A DNA stretch of 64,000 nucleotides from Nitratireductor soli (GCF_001050155.1 NZ_LFVY01000002.1:186001-250000); one strand, 5' to 3'; shown: positions 51,849-61,420, numbered from the stretch's first letter. Translations and numbers: made by a program. The notes: generated by a model not told the origin, from the letters alone.

Positions 51849-51996
51849 GGTCGACAAGCTCACCATGAGGGCTGTGCTGCTCATCGCGAGGTCTGCATTG
51901 TTCGGCATGAGAGTCGCGTTAGCGCCGGTACGGTGAGGTTTGCAGGAACGTGGCAATGCCCTCACCCTCATCCTGAGCTTGTCGAAGGGCGAGGGT
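51849..51996. repeat. REP-like inverted repeat pair inside the peptide transporter operon
   Basis: CCCTCATCCTGAGCTTGTCG at 51966-51985 is matched in inverted form by the complement of GTCGACAAGCTCACCATGAG at 51850-51869. The right copy is itself flanked by CACCCTC (51963) and GAGGGTG (51990-51996). CTGAGCTTGTCGAAGG elements are dispersed in many proteobacterial genomes. The 285-base gap holds no gene. Confidence 0.65.
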
Positions 51997-52050
51997 GACG
52001 GCACGCACCGCGCCTGCCGTCACTCAACCGTGCATGGCACCGCAGAAACA

Positions 52051-53604
52051 TCACTGCGCAACCGTAACCGTGCTCAACCCGAACAGTGAGCCGGTCGGCG
52101 TCGCCACGAACCCGTCTACGTTCTTCTGCTGCGCGGTGTAGCTGTAGGACGTGTACAGCCAGATCCACGGCGATACTTCGGCCAGATGCTTTTCGAACGC
52201 GCCGAAGATTTCCCTGCGCTTGTCGGGATCGGTCTCCACGCGGCCCTTCTGCATCAGGTCGTCGAGCGTATCGTCGATGTAGTTCGCCACCTTTTGCAGG
52301 TTGCCGTCCTTGGTCCAGTAGCGGTTGTACATGGAATAGGGGTCGGCGCGGCCGCCATTGAGCGCCACGGCCATGTCGAAATCGCCCTTCAGCCAGGTGT
52401 CGACATAGACGTTGAGCTCCATCATCTTGATGTCGAGCTTGATGCCGATCTCGGCAAGCTGCGACTGGATGACCTGCGCTTCGGCTGCTGCTGTCGGCGG
52501 CTCGCCGGTGGCGGCGATCACCGTGGCGGAAAAACCCTCCGCATGGCCGGCATCGGCCAACAATTGCTTCGCCTTCTCGACGTCGCGCTCATAGCAGAAG
52601 AGCTGCGACGGGTCGCTGGCATAGGCCGGCATGGTCAGCGGGCCGCTCACCTCGCCCTCGCCGAGCAGCGCCGTGTCGAGCACGTCCTGGCGGTCGATGG
52701 CGCACGAGATGGCCTGGCGCACGCCGAGTTCGGTCATCGGCGAGCGCGACGGGTTCAACTGCAGGACATGATAATTGAGGACCGGCGTGCGGTTGAGCGT
52801 CAGGCTCGCCTCGTTGGGCACGAGCGTCGCCACCAGCGGGTCGTTGATCAGCGCGAAATCCACCTGCCTGGTGCGCAGCGCGGCGAGGATGGCCGTCTCG
52901 TCCGGCAGGACGCTGATGTCGATGCCGTCGACGGCAACCGTGCCGCCCGCCCAATCCTTGTTGGCGCTCAGCACTTCCTTGGCGTTGGGTTCCCACTTTT
53001 CCAGCTTGAACGGGCCGGAGCCGATGGCCTTGGTGCCGATGGAGCCGGCCTCGATCTCGCTGACTGGCACGACGGCGGCGTTGATGCTGGTCATGGCCGT
53101 CAGGATCGGCACGTCGGGCTGCGACAGGTTGAACACGGCGGTGGTCTCATCCGGCGTGCCGATGCTCTCGATGGACAGGAAGTTGGCGCGCGCCGCAGCC
53201 CCCGTCTCCTCGGCCATCAGGCGCTCGAACGAGGCTTTCACATCCGCCGAGGTGACTTTGTCGCCATTCTGGAACTTCGCCTCCGGATCGAGCTTGAAGG
53301 TCAGCGTCTTGCCGTCCTCGGTGAATTCCCAGGACTGCGCCAGCGCCGGGATGATCTTCAATTCGCTGTCGAGGCGCACGAGCGGCTCGTAGATCAGCTC
53401 CAGAAGGCGGATCGAGGAAAACGCGGTCTGCTTGTGCGGGTCGAGGCCGGTCGCGTCCTGCGACCAGGCCATGCGCAGCGTCGCCGCACTGGCCGGCGCG
53501 GTCAGCACCGCCGTGCCGATAAGGGCTGCCAGCGCAACCGTCGACACAAGTGATTTGCCGCGGAATGTCCCGGAGGCTGATGTCGTGAAAAATGACTGTC
53601 CCAT
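52051..53604 (-). CDS. Peptide ABC transporter substrate-binding protein (SBP_bac_5)
   Basis: A 517-residue periplasmic protein with a long signal region ending TAPASAATL (about residue 40). The family signature is in LLELIYEPLVRLDSELKIIP and LAQSWEFTEDGKTLTFKLDP, followed by KVTSADVKASFERLM. Family members bind oligopeptides, murein peptides or sugars. Between murQ and the permeases, it is a strong candidate for muropeptide or anhydro-muropeptide binding, but dipeptide binding is equally possible from sequence alone. Confidence 0.92.
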   Translation of the reverse strand: MGQSFFTTSASGTFRGKSLVSTVALAALIGTAVLTAPASAATLRMAWSQDATGLDPHKQTAFSSIRLLELIYEPLVRLDSELKIIPALAQSWEFTEDGKTLTFKLDPEAKFQNGDKVTSADVKASFERLMAEETGAAARANFLSIESIGTPDETTAVFNLSQPDVPILTAMTSINAAVVPVSEIEAGSIGTKAIGSGPFKLEKWEPNAKEVLSANKDWAGGTVAVDGIDISVLPDETAILAALRTRQVDFALINDPLVATLVPNEASLTLNRTPVLNYHVLQLNPSRSPMTELGVRQAISCAIDRQDVLDTALLGEGEVSGPLTMPAYASDPSQLFCYERDVEKAKQLLADAGHAEGFSATVIAATGEPPTAAAEAQVIQSQLAEIGIKLDIKMMELNVYVDTWLKGDFDMAVALNGGRADPYSMYNRYWTKDGNLQKVANYIDDTLDDLMQKGRVETDPDKRREIFGAFEKHLAEVSPWIWLYTSYSYTAQQKNVDGFVATPTGSLFGLSTVTVAQ

Positions 53605-53658
53605 GTTCTTCTCCCTCTGAGAGTGCTCGATACCGTGCGGCCTGGCCGGCCGGCGGCT

Positions 53659-54612
53659 TCAATTGTCGCTATTATTAAGCTTCGCAGCTTCCCGCTGTCT
53701 CTCGTTTATTGCCTGGCGCAGGAAGCCGCCCGCTTGCGCCAGTGCGTTGCGGGCTTGGTCCACCTCCATGCCGGTGATGGCGATGAGGATCGCCAGCTTG
53801 ACGTCATTGTCGGTGGTTTTGAGAAAGGCGCCCGCTTCCTCGATGGTGCAGCCGGTCGCCTCGACGACGATGCGCGCGGCGCGGGCAACGAGCTTCTGGT
53901 TGCTGACCGTCAGGTCGACCATCAGGTTCTGATAGATCTTTCCCATGCGGATCATGCTGGCCGTGGTCAGCATGTTGAGGATCAGCTTTTGCGCCGTGCC
54001 CGATTTCAGCCGGGTCGAACCGGTCAGGATTTCCGGGCCGACCACCGGAGCGATCGCCAGTTCGGCGATGTCGCCGATCGCTGAGTTAGGATTGCACGAA
54101 AGCGCGATGGTCGCCGCGCCGATTTCCTTCGCATAGGTAAGCCCGCCGATGACGAAGGGGGTTCGGCCGCTGACGGCGATGCCGACCACCACGTCGCGCG
54201 CGGTGAGCCCGGCGTCCATCAGCGCCTGCCGGCCCTGTGCCGGATCGTCCTCGGCGCCTTCGATGGCGCGCGTCATGGCCTCGGGGCCGCCGGCGATCAG
54301 GCCGAACACCATGTCTTCCGGCACGCTGAAGGTCGGCGGGCATTCGGATGCGTCGAGAATGCCCAGCCGGCCGCTGGTGCCGGCGCCCATATAGATCAGC
54401 CGGCCGCCCTTCTGGAAGGCTTCGACGATCTTGTCGACGGCGGCCGTGATCTCCGGAATCACCTTCTCGACCGCCAGCGGGACGCCCTTGTCCTCGTCAT
54501 TGATCAGCCTGAGGATTTCCGAAGTCGGCTGCAGGTCGATGTGCATCGTCTTCGGATTGCGCCCCTCCGACACCAGCTTTTCCAACTCGGACATCAACGC
54601 TTGTTCGGGCAT
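53659..54612 (-). CDS. murQ: N-acetylmuramic acid 6-phosphate etherase
   Basis: A 317-residue SIS-domain lyase: [20 protein letters not shown] (signature with the catalytic Glu) and [10 protein letters not shown], then [26 protein letters not shown] and [16 protein letters not shown]. It cleaves the D-lactyl ether of MurNAc-6-phosphate to give GlcNAc-6-phosphate. GAGAGAA lies before the ATG at 54612. It heads the transporter operon; the binding-protein gene follows by 54 bases. Confidence 0.96.
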   Translation of the reverse strand: MPEQALMSELEKLVSEGRNPKTMHIDLQPTSEILRLINDEDKGVPLAVEKVIPEITAAVDKIVEAFQKGGRLIYMGAGTSGRLGILDASECPPTFSVPEDMVFGLIAGGPEAMTRAIEGAEDDPAQGRQALMDAGLTARDVVVGIAVSGRTPFVIGGLTYAKEIGAATIALSCNPNSAIGDIAELAIAPVVGPEILTGSTRLKSGTAQKLILNMLTTASMIRMGKIYQNLMVDLTVSNQKLVARAARIVVEATGCTIEEAGAFLKTTDNDVKLAILIAITGMEVDQARNALAQAGGFLRQAINERQREAAKLNNSDN

Positions 54613-54852
54613 GACTTCTCTCGAAACGCGGCCTCTTTCGAAACGCGCTGGCCGGATCGCGTGACCGGCATCGGCTTTCCCGACAGTCGACGAGAAGGGC
54701 GCGCCGAAACGCCGCTGACATCCGCTTGCGCATGCGGCCGCTTGCGCGGCGGCATGGTGTCGATGACGGCGCCTTATGGTGTTCTTTGCGCCTTCCCTGC
54801 TGTCTTACCTCAAAGGGGTATAATTGAAAATTCCAACTGTCAATCGAGATTT

Positions 54853-54867
54853 GGAATAATGTATTCC
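54853..54867. promoter_or_regulatory. Palindromic operator candidate upstream of murQ
   Basis: GGAATA-ATG-TATTCC is a perfect inverted repeat, 241 bases upstream of murQ and just past the stop of the BadF kinase gene. A near-identical site (GGAATA-TAA-TATTCC) lies upstream of the RpiR regulator gene at 57119-57133. Both are likely bound by that regulator. The 269-base gap holds no gene; AATTGAAAATTCCAACTG nearby may add a half-site. Confidence 0.6.
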
Positions 54868-54881
54868 TATCCGAATGGCTG

Positions 54882-55763
54882 CTATGCCGCCCGTCGGGCC
54901 AGGATGATGGCGCCCGAGACGGCGTCTCCGTCGGCTGGTTTCAGGCGGCGGCGCACGTCGGGCGAAAGCCACGGTTCCAGCGGACCCGACAACCCGCCGA
55001 GCAGGGTGACGCGCGGCGCGCCCTTGTTAAACAGCGCCCGCACCAGCATGTCGATCTGCCCGGCGGCTGCCTGGACGATGCGCCGCGCGGCGGCGTCGCC
55101 CTGGTCGGCGTGGCGCAGCACCATCGGCGCGAACGTGGCGTAGTCGGTCGCCGTCGCCCGGTCCATCCAGTGCACGACTTCGGCCGGATCGTTGGCGAAA
55201 CGCTGCATCACTTCAGGCAAAAGCGCGCCGCGCTCGATGCGCTCGTCATGGGCCTGCAGGGCGAGCCGCAGGGCCATCAGCCCGATGTCTGCACCGCTGC
55301 CCTCGTCCGAGATGGGGAAACCGTAGCCGCCAAGGCGCAGATCGCGCCCATCGACGAAGCCCAGGCCGACGGAACCCGTGCCGGCGATGACGATGGCCCC
55401 GTCGCGGCCCGAATGCGCACCGAGACAGGCGCCTATACCGTCGCTGACGAAGGCGATGCTGGCAAAGGGATGCTCAAGCGCCTGCAGCGCTTCCAGCGAT
55501 CCCTTGCGGCTCATGCCGGCGAGTCCCACGCCGGCATGCATGCGGGCGATGCCGGCCTCATCCAGCCCCGCCTCGGCGATGGCCGCGTTGAACGCGCGCG
55601 ACACGGATGCCCACGCCTCATCGATGCCGAGCCGTGTCGTCGCCGGCCCCGAAAGCCCCTGGCCGAGCACGCTGCCGGCCTCGTCCTCGATGCGGGCGCG
55701 GCAGCCGGTTCCGCCGCCGTCGACGCCGAGGAAATAATGCGCGTTCGTCGTCGTCTTGCTCAT
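54882..55763 (-). CDS. BadF/BadG family amino-sugar kinase (N-acetylglucosamine kinase-like)
   Basis: A 293-residue ASKHA kinase: phosphate-1 motif FLGVDGGGTGCRARI, phosphate-2 IVIAGTGSVGLG, PISDEGSGADIG and adenosine motif VTLLGGLSGPLEPWL. Family members phosphorylate GlcNAc or glucosamine. In this locus it would make GlcNAc-6-phosphate from GlcNAc released during murein recycling. It starts 5 bases after the murA stop, so the genes are cotranscribed. Confidence 0.88.
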   Translation of the reverse strand: MSKTTTNAHYFLGVDGGGTGCRARIEDEAGSVLGQGLSGPATTRLGIDEAWASVSRAFNAAIAEAGLDEAGIARMHAGVGLAGMSRKGSLEALQALEHPFASIAFVSDGIGACLGAHSGRDGAIVIAGTGSVGLGFVDGRDLRLGGYGFPISDEGSGADIGLMALRLALQAHDERIERGALLPEVMQRFANDPAEVVHWMDRATATDYATFAPMVLRHADQGDAAARRIVQAAAGQIDMLVRALFNKGAPRVTLLGGLSGPLEPWLSPDVRRRLKPADGDAVSGAIILARRAA

Positions 55764-55767
55764 CAGG

Positions 55768-57024
55768 TCAGCCGCGCATTCGTTCGATGTCGGCGCCGCA
55801 TTGCGCCAGCTTGCGGTCGAGCTGCTCATAACCCCGGTCGAGATGGTAGACCCGGTTGATCACCGTCTCGCCCTCGGCCGCGAGCGCTGCCAAAACGAGC
55901 GAAACCGAGGCGCGCAGATCGGTCGCCATCACCTGCGCACCTTTCAGCGGCACACCACCACGCACCACCGCCGTGGTGCCTTGCAGCGTGATGTTGGCGC
56001 CGAGCCGCATCAGCTCGGGCACATGCATGAAGCGGTTTTCGAAGATGGTTTCGCGGATCAGCGACGTGCCGTCCGCGCAGCAGGCCAGCGCCATGAACTG
56101 CGCCTGCAGGTCGGTTGGAAATCCCGGATAGGGCTCCGTCGTGATGTCGGCGGTGCGCAACGGCCCCTCGCGCGAGACGACGAAGCCGCGATTGCTCGGC
56201 CAGATGCTGGCGCCCATCGCTTCCAGAACCTGGATCACGGCGGCAAGATTTTCCATGCGTGCATTGGTGAGTTCGAGCTGACCGCCCGTGATGGCGGCGG
56301 CGACGGCATAGGTTCCCGCCTCGATGCGGTCGGGAATGCCGTGGTGTCTGGCCGGCTGCCACTGCGTGCGTCCTTCGATGAGGATCCGGTGTGTGCCGGC
56401 GCCCTCGATCCTGGCGCCCATGGCGGTGAGGCAGGCGGCAAGGTCGGCCACTTCCGGCTCACGCGCCGCGTTGACGATCTCGCATTCGCCGGCTGCCGCC
56501 GTCGCCGCCATCATCGCCGTTTGCGTCGCCCCGACCGACGGCGAGCCGAGAACGACGCGCCCGCCGGCAAGGCCGCCCGCGGTGGAGGCAACGATGACGC
56601 CGTTCTCGATGGCGACCTCGGCGCCGAGTGCCGCCAGCGCCTTGATATGCATGTCGACCGGCCGGGCACCGATGGCGCAGCCGCCCGGCAGCGACACGCG
56701 GGCCTTGCCGAAACGCGCCAGCAATGGTCCGAGAAACAGCACCGTGGCGCGCATGCGGCGCACCGTGTCGTAGGACACGTCGCGCGGGACGATCTCTCCC
56801 GCGTCAATGGTGGTTGAATGCGCCAGGCGCTCGACCTGGGCGCCGTAGAGTTGCGCCACGCCAAGCATGTTGTCGACGTCGGAAACCACCGGCAGGTTGG
56901 TCAGTTCGAGCGGATGTGGGCTCAAAAGCGCGGCGGCGATCTGCGGCAGCGCGGCGTTCTTCGCGCCGGACACGGTGACGGTGCCCTGCAGCCTCTGTCC
57001 GCCGATGATCCGCAATCTGTCCAT
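55768..57024 (-). CDS. murA: UDP-N-acetylglucosamine 1-carboxyvinyltransferase
   Basis: A 418-residue EPSP-synthase-fold enzyme. It starts [20 protein letters not shown] then [14 protein letters not shown]. The catalytic Cys is in [15 protein letters not shown] (about residue 120). [28 protein letters not shown] and [20 protein letters not shown] are standard. It catalyses the first committed step of MurNAc formation. Its place beside murQ and murR is unusual for an essential murA, so it may be an inducible second copy; the rest of the genome would show this. Confidence 0.93.
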   Translation of the reverse strand: MDRLRIIGGQRLQGTVTVSGAKNAALPQIAAALLSPHPLELTNLPVVSDVDNMLGVAQLYGAQVERLAHSTTIDAGEIVPRDVSYDTVRRMRATVLFLGPLLARFGKARVSLPGGCAIGARPVDMHIKALAALGAEVAIENGVIVASTAGGLAGGRVVLGSPSVGATQTAMMAATAAAGECEIVNAAREPEVADLAACLTAMGARIEGAGTHRILIEGRTQWQPARHHGIPDRIEAGTYAVAAAITGGQLELTNARMENLAAVIQVLEAMGASIWPSNRGFVVSREGPLRTADITTEPYPGFPTDLQAQFMALACCADGTSLIRETIFENRFMHVPELMRLGANITLQGTTAVVRGGVPLKGAQVMATDLRASVSLVLAALAAEGETVINRVYHLDRGYEQLDRKLAQCGADIERMRG

Positions 57025-57098
57025 GGCTCGAACCCTTCGGGAATTGAATGGCGACGGGCAGGGGCGATCCATCGCCCTGTCGAACCCGCCGGGATATT

Positions 57099-57133
57099 CC
57101 ATTGTATCAATGGTCGGTGGAATATAATATTCC
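57099..57133. promoter_or_regulatory. Two palindromes between murA and the RpiR gene
   Basis: CCATTG-TAT-CAATGG (57099-57113) and GGAATA-TAA-TATTCC (57119-57133) are both perfect 6+6 palindromes with 3-base spacers in the 178-base divergent region. The second matches the site at 54853-54867. They are candidate operators for the RpiR/MurR-type regulator controlling murA-kinase and itself. Confidence 0.6.
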
Positions 57134-57202
57134 TTTGCTGATTTCATTGGCCCTGTCCAGCGCACAGGCGGTTCATTGCCCGGAAGCCTTCGAAAGGAAC
57201 GG

Positions 57203-58051
57203 ATGTCGATTCTCAAGATCATCGCCGCGAAGCTGGAGACCATGGCGCCCGCCGACCGGCAGATCGGCCAGTTCATCGTCGACGATCCGGACGGGATGTT
57301 GCGCCTCTCCTCGGCCGCCCTGGCGGCTGAGACGGGGCGCAGCCAGTCGAGCGTCGTCAAGTTCAGCCAGAAGCTCGGCTATGCCGGCTATCAGGAGCTC
57401 AAGCTCGCCGTCAGCCGCGCCAAGGCGCAGGAATGGCAGGTGCCTGCCGGCATGATCCACAGCACGATCGAGGTCGATGACGGTTATGCGACCGTGCTGC
57501 AGAAGCTGATCGGCAGCAAGCTCCTGTCGATGCAGGAGACGATCGTCGCCAACAACGAGCAGGACATCACCCGCGCGCTCGACGGGTTGGATCGCGCGCG
57601 CCGGGTCCACATCGCCGGCGTCGGCGCGTCGTCGCTGGTCGCCCGCGACTTCTCCTACAAGCTGCAGAAGCTCGGCCGCTACGCGCTGCATGTGAGCGAC
57701 AGCCACGTGCAGATGGCGAATGTCTCGACATTGGGGAAAGACGACCTCGTCTTCGCCTTGTCCTATTCGGGGACGAGCATCGAGACCTTGCGCATCGCCG
57801 AACTGGCCAAGGCGCGCGGCGCGGCGGTGATCTCCGTCACCGGGCTGCAGGACAATCCCCTGATGCGCCTCGCCGATATCCGCCTCCACACGGTGGCCGA
57901 TGAGGAGCGGGCCCGCTCCTCGGCGATCACCGCACGCGATGCGCAACTGGCGGTGACCGACCTCCTGTTCATTCTCCTGGTGCAGCGCCAGCCGGATGCC
58001 AACGAATATGTCCACAACAGCGAAGCTTCGGTAGCGGTTCTGAAGGTTTAA
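57203..58051 (+). CDS. RpiR/MurR family transcriptional regulator
   Basis: A 282-residue protein: N-terminal RpiR helix-turn-helix (about 1-77; SAALAAETGRSQSSVVKFSQ then KLGYAGYQELK) and a C-terminal SIS sugar-phosphate domain (about 125-260; RVHIAGVGASSLVARDFSYK; VFALSYSGTSIETLRIAELA). The likely ligand is MurNAc-6-phosphate or GlcNAc-6-phosphate. It is divergent from murA and adjacent to murQ genes, as with E. coli MurR. AAAGGA precedes the ATG at 57203. Confidence 0.9.
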   Translation: MSILKIIAAKLETMAPADRQIGQFIVDDPDGMLRLSSAALAAETGRSQSSVVKFSQKLGYAGYQELKLAVSRAKAQEWQVPAGMIHSTIEVDDGYATVLQKLIGSKLLSMQETIVANNEQDITRALDGLDRARRVHIAGVGASSLVARDFSYKLQKLGRYALHVSDSHVQMANVSTLGKDDLVFALSYSGTSIETLRIAELAKARGAAVISVTGLQDNPLMRLADIRLHTVADEERARSSAITARDAQLAVTDLLFILLVQRQPDANEYVHNSEASVAVLKV

Positions 58052-58107
58052 GTGTTTAGTCCCCTTGCTGCTTTATGGCCGCTGCCGAACAACATCAGGG
58101 GGATTGA

Positions 58108-59097
58108 ATGGATGTCGTTGTCGCGCCGGAGACGGGCAATATCAGCGATCAGGATGCGCTGACCGTAGCGCTTGCGCAGATCGCGCCGGTCTGGCTGCGT
58201 CGTGATGAAACCCTGGCCAAGGTGGCGGCCAGCGTCGAGGCGGCCGCGGCACAGGGAGCCCAGCTTGTCGTCTTCGGCGAGGCGCTGGTGCCGGGCTACC
58301 CATTCTGGATCGAGCGCACCGACGGCGCGCGCTTCGACGATCCGCGGCAAAAAGCCATCTTCGCCGAGTATCTCGACCAGGGTGTTGTGATCGAGCGCGG
58401 CGACCTGGCCGGCCTGTGCGATCTGGCGCGCAGGCACGCCATCGCCATCTATCTCGGCGTGATGGAGCGTGCGCCGGACCGCGGCGGATCGAGCCTCTAC
58501 TGCACGCTCGTCTACATCGACGCCGAAGGCCGCATCGGCTCCGTTCACCGCAAGCTGCAGCCGACCTACGAGGAGCGGCTGGCCTGGGCGCCGGGGGACG
58601 GGCATGGCCTGCGCGTGCATGACCTGCACCGCTTCCGTGTCGGCGGGCTGAACTGCTACGAAAACTGGATGCCCTTGTCGCGCGCCGCGCTCTATGCGCA
58701 GGGCGAGGATCTGCATGTCAGCGTCTGGCCGGGCGGGCTGCACAACACCTGCGATATCCCGCTGTTCATCGCCAAGGAACTGCGCGGCTATGTGCTTGCG
58801 TGCTCCAGCCTGATGCGGCCGGGCGACTTTCCGAAGGACACGCCGTTGCGTGCCGAAATCCTGGCCGACGGGGCCGAATTCCATGCCAATGGCGGCAGCA
58901 CCATCGTCGGCCCGGACGGGCGGTTCGTTGTCGAGCCGGTGGTCGGGCGCGAGGCACTCATCGTCGCCAGGCTGGACCATGCCCGCGTGCGCGGCGAGCG
59001 GCAGAATTTCGATGTCGCCGGCCATTATTCGCGGCCGGACGTCACGCGGCTGGTGGTTGATCGCCGCCGCCGTGGCATCGCCGAATTCGTCGATTGA
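58108..59097 (+). CDS. Nitrilase-family carbon-nitrogen hydrolase
   Basis: A 329-residue nitrilase-superfamily protein of branch 1 pattern. The catalytic triad is visible as Glu in VVFGEALVPGYPFW, Lys in HRKLQPTYEERLAW and Cys in GGLNCYENWMPL. The PTYEER and CYENW motifs fit true nitrilases rather than amidases. It converts a nitrile to a carboxylic acid and ammonia; the substrate is unknown. It lies 56 bases after the RpiR gene on the same strand and may be cotranscribed, though no link to murein is evident. Confidence 0.88.
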   Translation: MDVVVAPETGNISDQDALTVALAQIAPVWLRRDETLAKVAASVEAAAAQGAQLVVFGEALVPGYPFWIERTDGARFDDPRQKAIFAEYLDQGVVIERGDLAGLCDLARRHAIAIYLGVMERAPDRGGSSLYCTLVYIDAEGRIGSVHRKLQPTYEERLAWAPGDGHGLRVHDLHRFRVGGLNCYENWMPLSRAALYAQGEDLHVSVWPGGLHNTCDIPLFIAKELRGYVLACSSLMRPGDFPKDTPLRAEILADGAEFHANGGSTIVGPDGRFVVEPVVGREALIVARLDHARVRGERQNFDVAGHYSRPDVTRLVVDRRRRGIAEFVD

Positions 59098-59106
59098 GCG
59101 CAGCCG

Positions 59107-59574
59107 TCAGCCGCGCCCGCGATAGGGCGGCACGCCCTGGTCCGGCAACCACACGTCGCGGGGCGGCGCGCCCGTCTGGTAGAACACGTCGATGGGAATG
59201 CCGCCGCGCGGATACCAGTACCCGCCGATGCGCAGCCATTCCGGTTCCAGAAGATCGACCAGCCGCCGGGCGATGCCCACGGTGCAATCCTCGTGGAAGG
59301 CGCCGTGGTTGCGGAACGCGCCGAGATAGAGCTTGAGCGACTTGCTCTCCACCAGCCAACCGCCAGGCACGTAGTCGATCACCAGATGGGCGAAGTCGGG
59401 CTGGCCCGTCAGCGGGCAGAGCGAGGTGAACTCCGGCGCGGTGAAGCGCACCGCGTAACGCACATCCGCCTGCGGGTTGGCGACGCGCTCGAGCACGGCG
59501 TCCTCGGGCTTTTGCGGCAGCTCGGTCGCGGCGCCGAGCAAGGTGAGGGTTTCGTAGCGGGCATCTTTCGTCAT
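59107..59574 (-). CDS. queF: NADPH-dependent 7-cyano-7-deazaguanine reductase
   Basis: A 155-residue T-fold QueF of the short (unimodular) type. The catalytic Cys lies in [16 protein letters not shown], the QueF motif in [15 protein letters not shown] and the substrate Glu in HEDCTV. It reduces preQ0 to preQ1 for queuosine. It is last in the minus-strand queC-queD-queE-queF run, 16 bases after queE. Confidence 0.95.
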   Translation of the reverse strand: MTKDARYETLTLLGAATELPQKPEDAVLERVANPQADVRYAVRFTAPEFTSLCPLTGQPDFAHLVIDYVPGGWLVESKSLKLYLGAFRNHGAFHEDCTVGIARRLVDLLEPEWLRIGGYWYPRGGIPIDVFYQTGAPPRDVWLPDQGVPPYRGRG

Positions 59575-59590
59575 CGAAGCCTCCGGTCTG

Positions 59591-60310
59591 TCAGACGCCG
59601 CGCTGGTTGCCCCATAGCAGGACATGTAATTGCGGCAGGATGTGGGGGGTGAACCAGCGGTCGGCGGCGGCGCGCGCCACCAGCCAGCGCATGCGCTCCA
59701 TGATGCCGTCCATGTCGATCGGCGCGTCCTGCGCATCGGGCGGCGGCGGCGTGTGGTTGCCCGGCTGCAGGTACAGCGGCAGCGCCGCATAGCGCTGCGC
59801 CACCTTGCGCGCCCAGAGATAGTCTTCCTCGTCGAAGACGACGATCTTCATGACGACGGCGGCATCGCGCGCCGCCGCCATGCATTCCTCGAAGCGCTGC
59901 CAATCCATCGTTTCTCCCGAGGAAGGCGGTTTCGGGCTGAGCACCAGCGTGTCGAGCGCGGCGAACCATTCGCGCGCCACCGAGCCTTGCGTCTCCATGG
60001 CGAAGCGATAGCCTGCCGCCCGGCCCGTTCTGATCAGCAAGCCGAAAGGCTGGATCGCCGGATTGCCGCCCGACAGCGAAACCGTCAGCGGCTGATCACC
60101 CGACAGGTCGCGCACGCGTTGCCAGACCTCCAAGGTCTGCATCGGTGTCCAGTCGCGCCGGTAGGCATTGTCGACCGCGTGCGGGGTGTCGCACCACGAG
60201 CAGCGAAAGTCGCAGCCGCCGGCCCGCACGAAAACGGTCGGCCGGCCGATGAGCACGCCTTCGCCCTGGATGGTCGGGCCGAAGATTTCAGCGATGCGCA
60301 GCGTGCTCAC
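59591..60310 (-). CDS. queE: 7-carboxy-7-deazaguanine synthase (radical SAM)
   Basis: A 239-residue radical-SAM enzyme with the QueE-type cluster motif CDFRCSWCD (C-x3-C-x2-C, about residues 33-40), the start [20 protein letters not shown] and [14 protein letters not shown]. It contracts CPH4 to CDG. The start is GTG at 60310, overlapping the queD stop by four bases (GTGA). Confidence 0.94.
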   Translation of the reverse strand: MSTLRIAEIFGPTIQGEGVLIGRPTVFVRAGGCDFRCSWCDTPHAVDNAYRRDWTPMQTLEVWQRVRDLSGDQPLTVSLSGGNPAIQPFGLLIRTGRAAGYRFAMETQGSVAREWFAALDTLVLSPKPPSSGETMDWQRFEECMAAARDAAVVMKIVVFDEEDYLWARKVAQRYAALPLYLQPGNHTPPPPDAQDAPIDMDGIMERMRWLVARAAADRWFTPHILPQLHVLLWGNQRGV

Positions 60311-60663
60311 GGTCGATATTCCGCCCAGGTTTTCGGCGTTTCGCTGACCCGCACTGCCGACACTTCGGGCCAGCGCGTCTTGCACCAGTCGTGGAGCGAC
60401 TTGGCGAGAAACTCCGCCGTCACGCCTTCATGGCCGAAGACTTCGTTCAAATGCCGGTGGTCCAGTGTCGCGTCGATATGGCGCTTCAACGGATCGAGCT
60501 CGCGGTAGTCGCGCACGAAGCCGTGATTGTCGAGCCGCTCGCCGGCGAGCTCGACGACGACGATGTAATTGTGCCCATGCAGGCGGGCGCAGGGATGGTC
60601 GTCGGGCAGATTGGCAAGGCGGTGCGAGGCGGAGAAATGGAACTCCTTGCTAACCCGGTACAT
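60307..60663 (-). CDS. queD: 6-carboxytetrahydropterin synthase
   Basis: A 118-residue T-fold protein: zinc histidines in FSASHRL and [11 protein letters not shown], catalytic Cys in [10 protein letters not shown], and LDHRHLNE with the C-terminal [11 protein letters not shown]. It makes CPH4 from dihydroneopterin triphosphate. The ATG at 60663 lies 14 bases inside the end of queC, so the genes are coupled. Confidence 0.94.
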   Translation of the reverse strand: MYRVSKEFHFSASHRLANLPDDHPCARLHGHNYIVVVELAGERLDNHGFVRDYRELDPLKRHIDATLDHRHLNEVFGHEGVTAEFLAKSLHDWCKTRWPEVSAVRVSETPKTWAEYRP

Positions 60664-61360
60664 GGCTGGCCTTTCCATTGGTCGCCGCGCGCCAGAAGTC
60701 CGGATCGTCATACGCGGTCGGGTCACAGACGTTCGCCAGATGGAACGCCTCGCGCCGCTCGACGCAGGTGCCGCAGCGCCCGCAATGCCGCGCACCGCCC
60801 TTGTAGCAGGACCACGTCTCGGCAAATCGCGTGCCGACCCGCGCGCCCTCGGTGACGATGTCGGCCTTGGTGAGGTTGAGGAACGGCGTGTAGAGGCCGA
60901 TCTTTCCCAGCCCGTCGAGCGCCGCATTCTGCATGGCCTGGAAGGCATCGGTGAAGGCCGGCCGGCAATCGGGATAGATGAAATGGTCGCCGCCATGGAA
61001 GGCGGCCGCCACAGCCTCGGCCCGGCGCGCCGAGGCAATGCCGAAGGCGATGGCCAGCATGATGGCGTTGCGGTTCGGCACCACGGTGATGCGCATGGTC
61101 TCTTCGGCATAATGGCCGTCCGGCACCGCGATGTCGTCGGTCAGCGCCGAACCGCCGAGATGCTTGCCGAAAACGGTGATGTCGATCAGATCGCGCGGCA
61201 CCGACAGGCGCTCGGCGGCGCGCTGGGCGAAATCCAGCTCTTTCGCATGCCGTTGGCCGTAGTCGAATGAGATGAGGCCGACGAGTGTGTGTTCGCGCGC
61301 CACTTTTTCGGCAAGGGTAACGGAATCGAGTCCACCGGAGCAGACGACGAGTGTCTTCAT
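60650..61360 (-). CDS. queC: 7-cyano-7-deazaguanine synthase
   Basis: A 236-residue PP-loop enzyme: ATP motif VVCSGGLDSVTLAEKV at the N-terminus and a four-cysteine zinc site near the C-terminus (WSCYKGGARHCGRCGTCVER). FDYGQRHAKEL and VPNRNAIMLAIAFG are family marks. It converts CDG to preQ0 with ammonia and ATP. It is first in the queuosine operon, with AAGGA upstream. Confidence 0.95.
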   Translation of the reverse strand: MKTLVVCSGGLDSVTLAEKVAREHTLVGLISFDYGQRHAKELDFAQRAAERLSVPRDLIDITVFGKHLGGSALTDDIAVPDGHYAEETMRITVVPNRNAIMLAIAFGIASARRAEAVAAAFHGGDHFIYPDCRPAFTDAFQAMQNAALDGLGKIGLYTPFLNLTKADIVTEGARVGTRFAETWSCYKGGARHCGRCGTCVERREAFHLANVCDPTAYDDPDFWRAATNGKASHVPG

Positions 61361-61403
61361 GGTTTGATCCTTGTTTTATTGACCGGGTAGGCTGCGACCG
61401 GTG

Positions 61404-61420
61404 CCGGGCGATGCCCGGCG
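61404..61420. promoter_or_regulatory. GC-rich hairpin in the queC leader
   Basis: GCCGGGC-gat-GCCCGGC forms a perfect 7-bp stem with a 3-base loop about 45 bases upstream of queC. I looked for a preQ1 riboswitch and could not match its conserved loops, so this is recorded only as a leader structure or terminator-like hairpin without a T-run. Confidence 0.4.
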
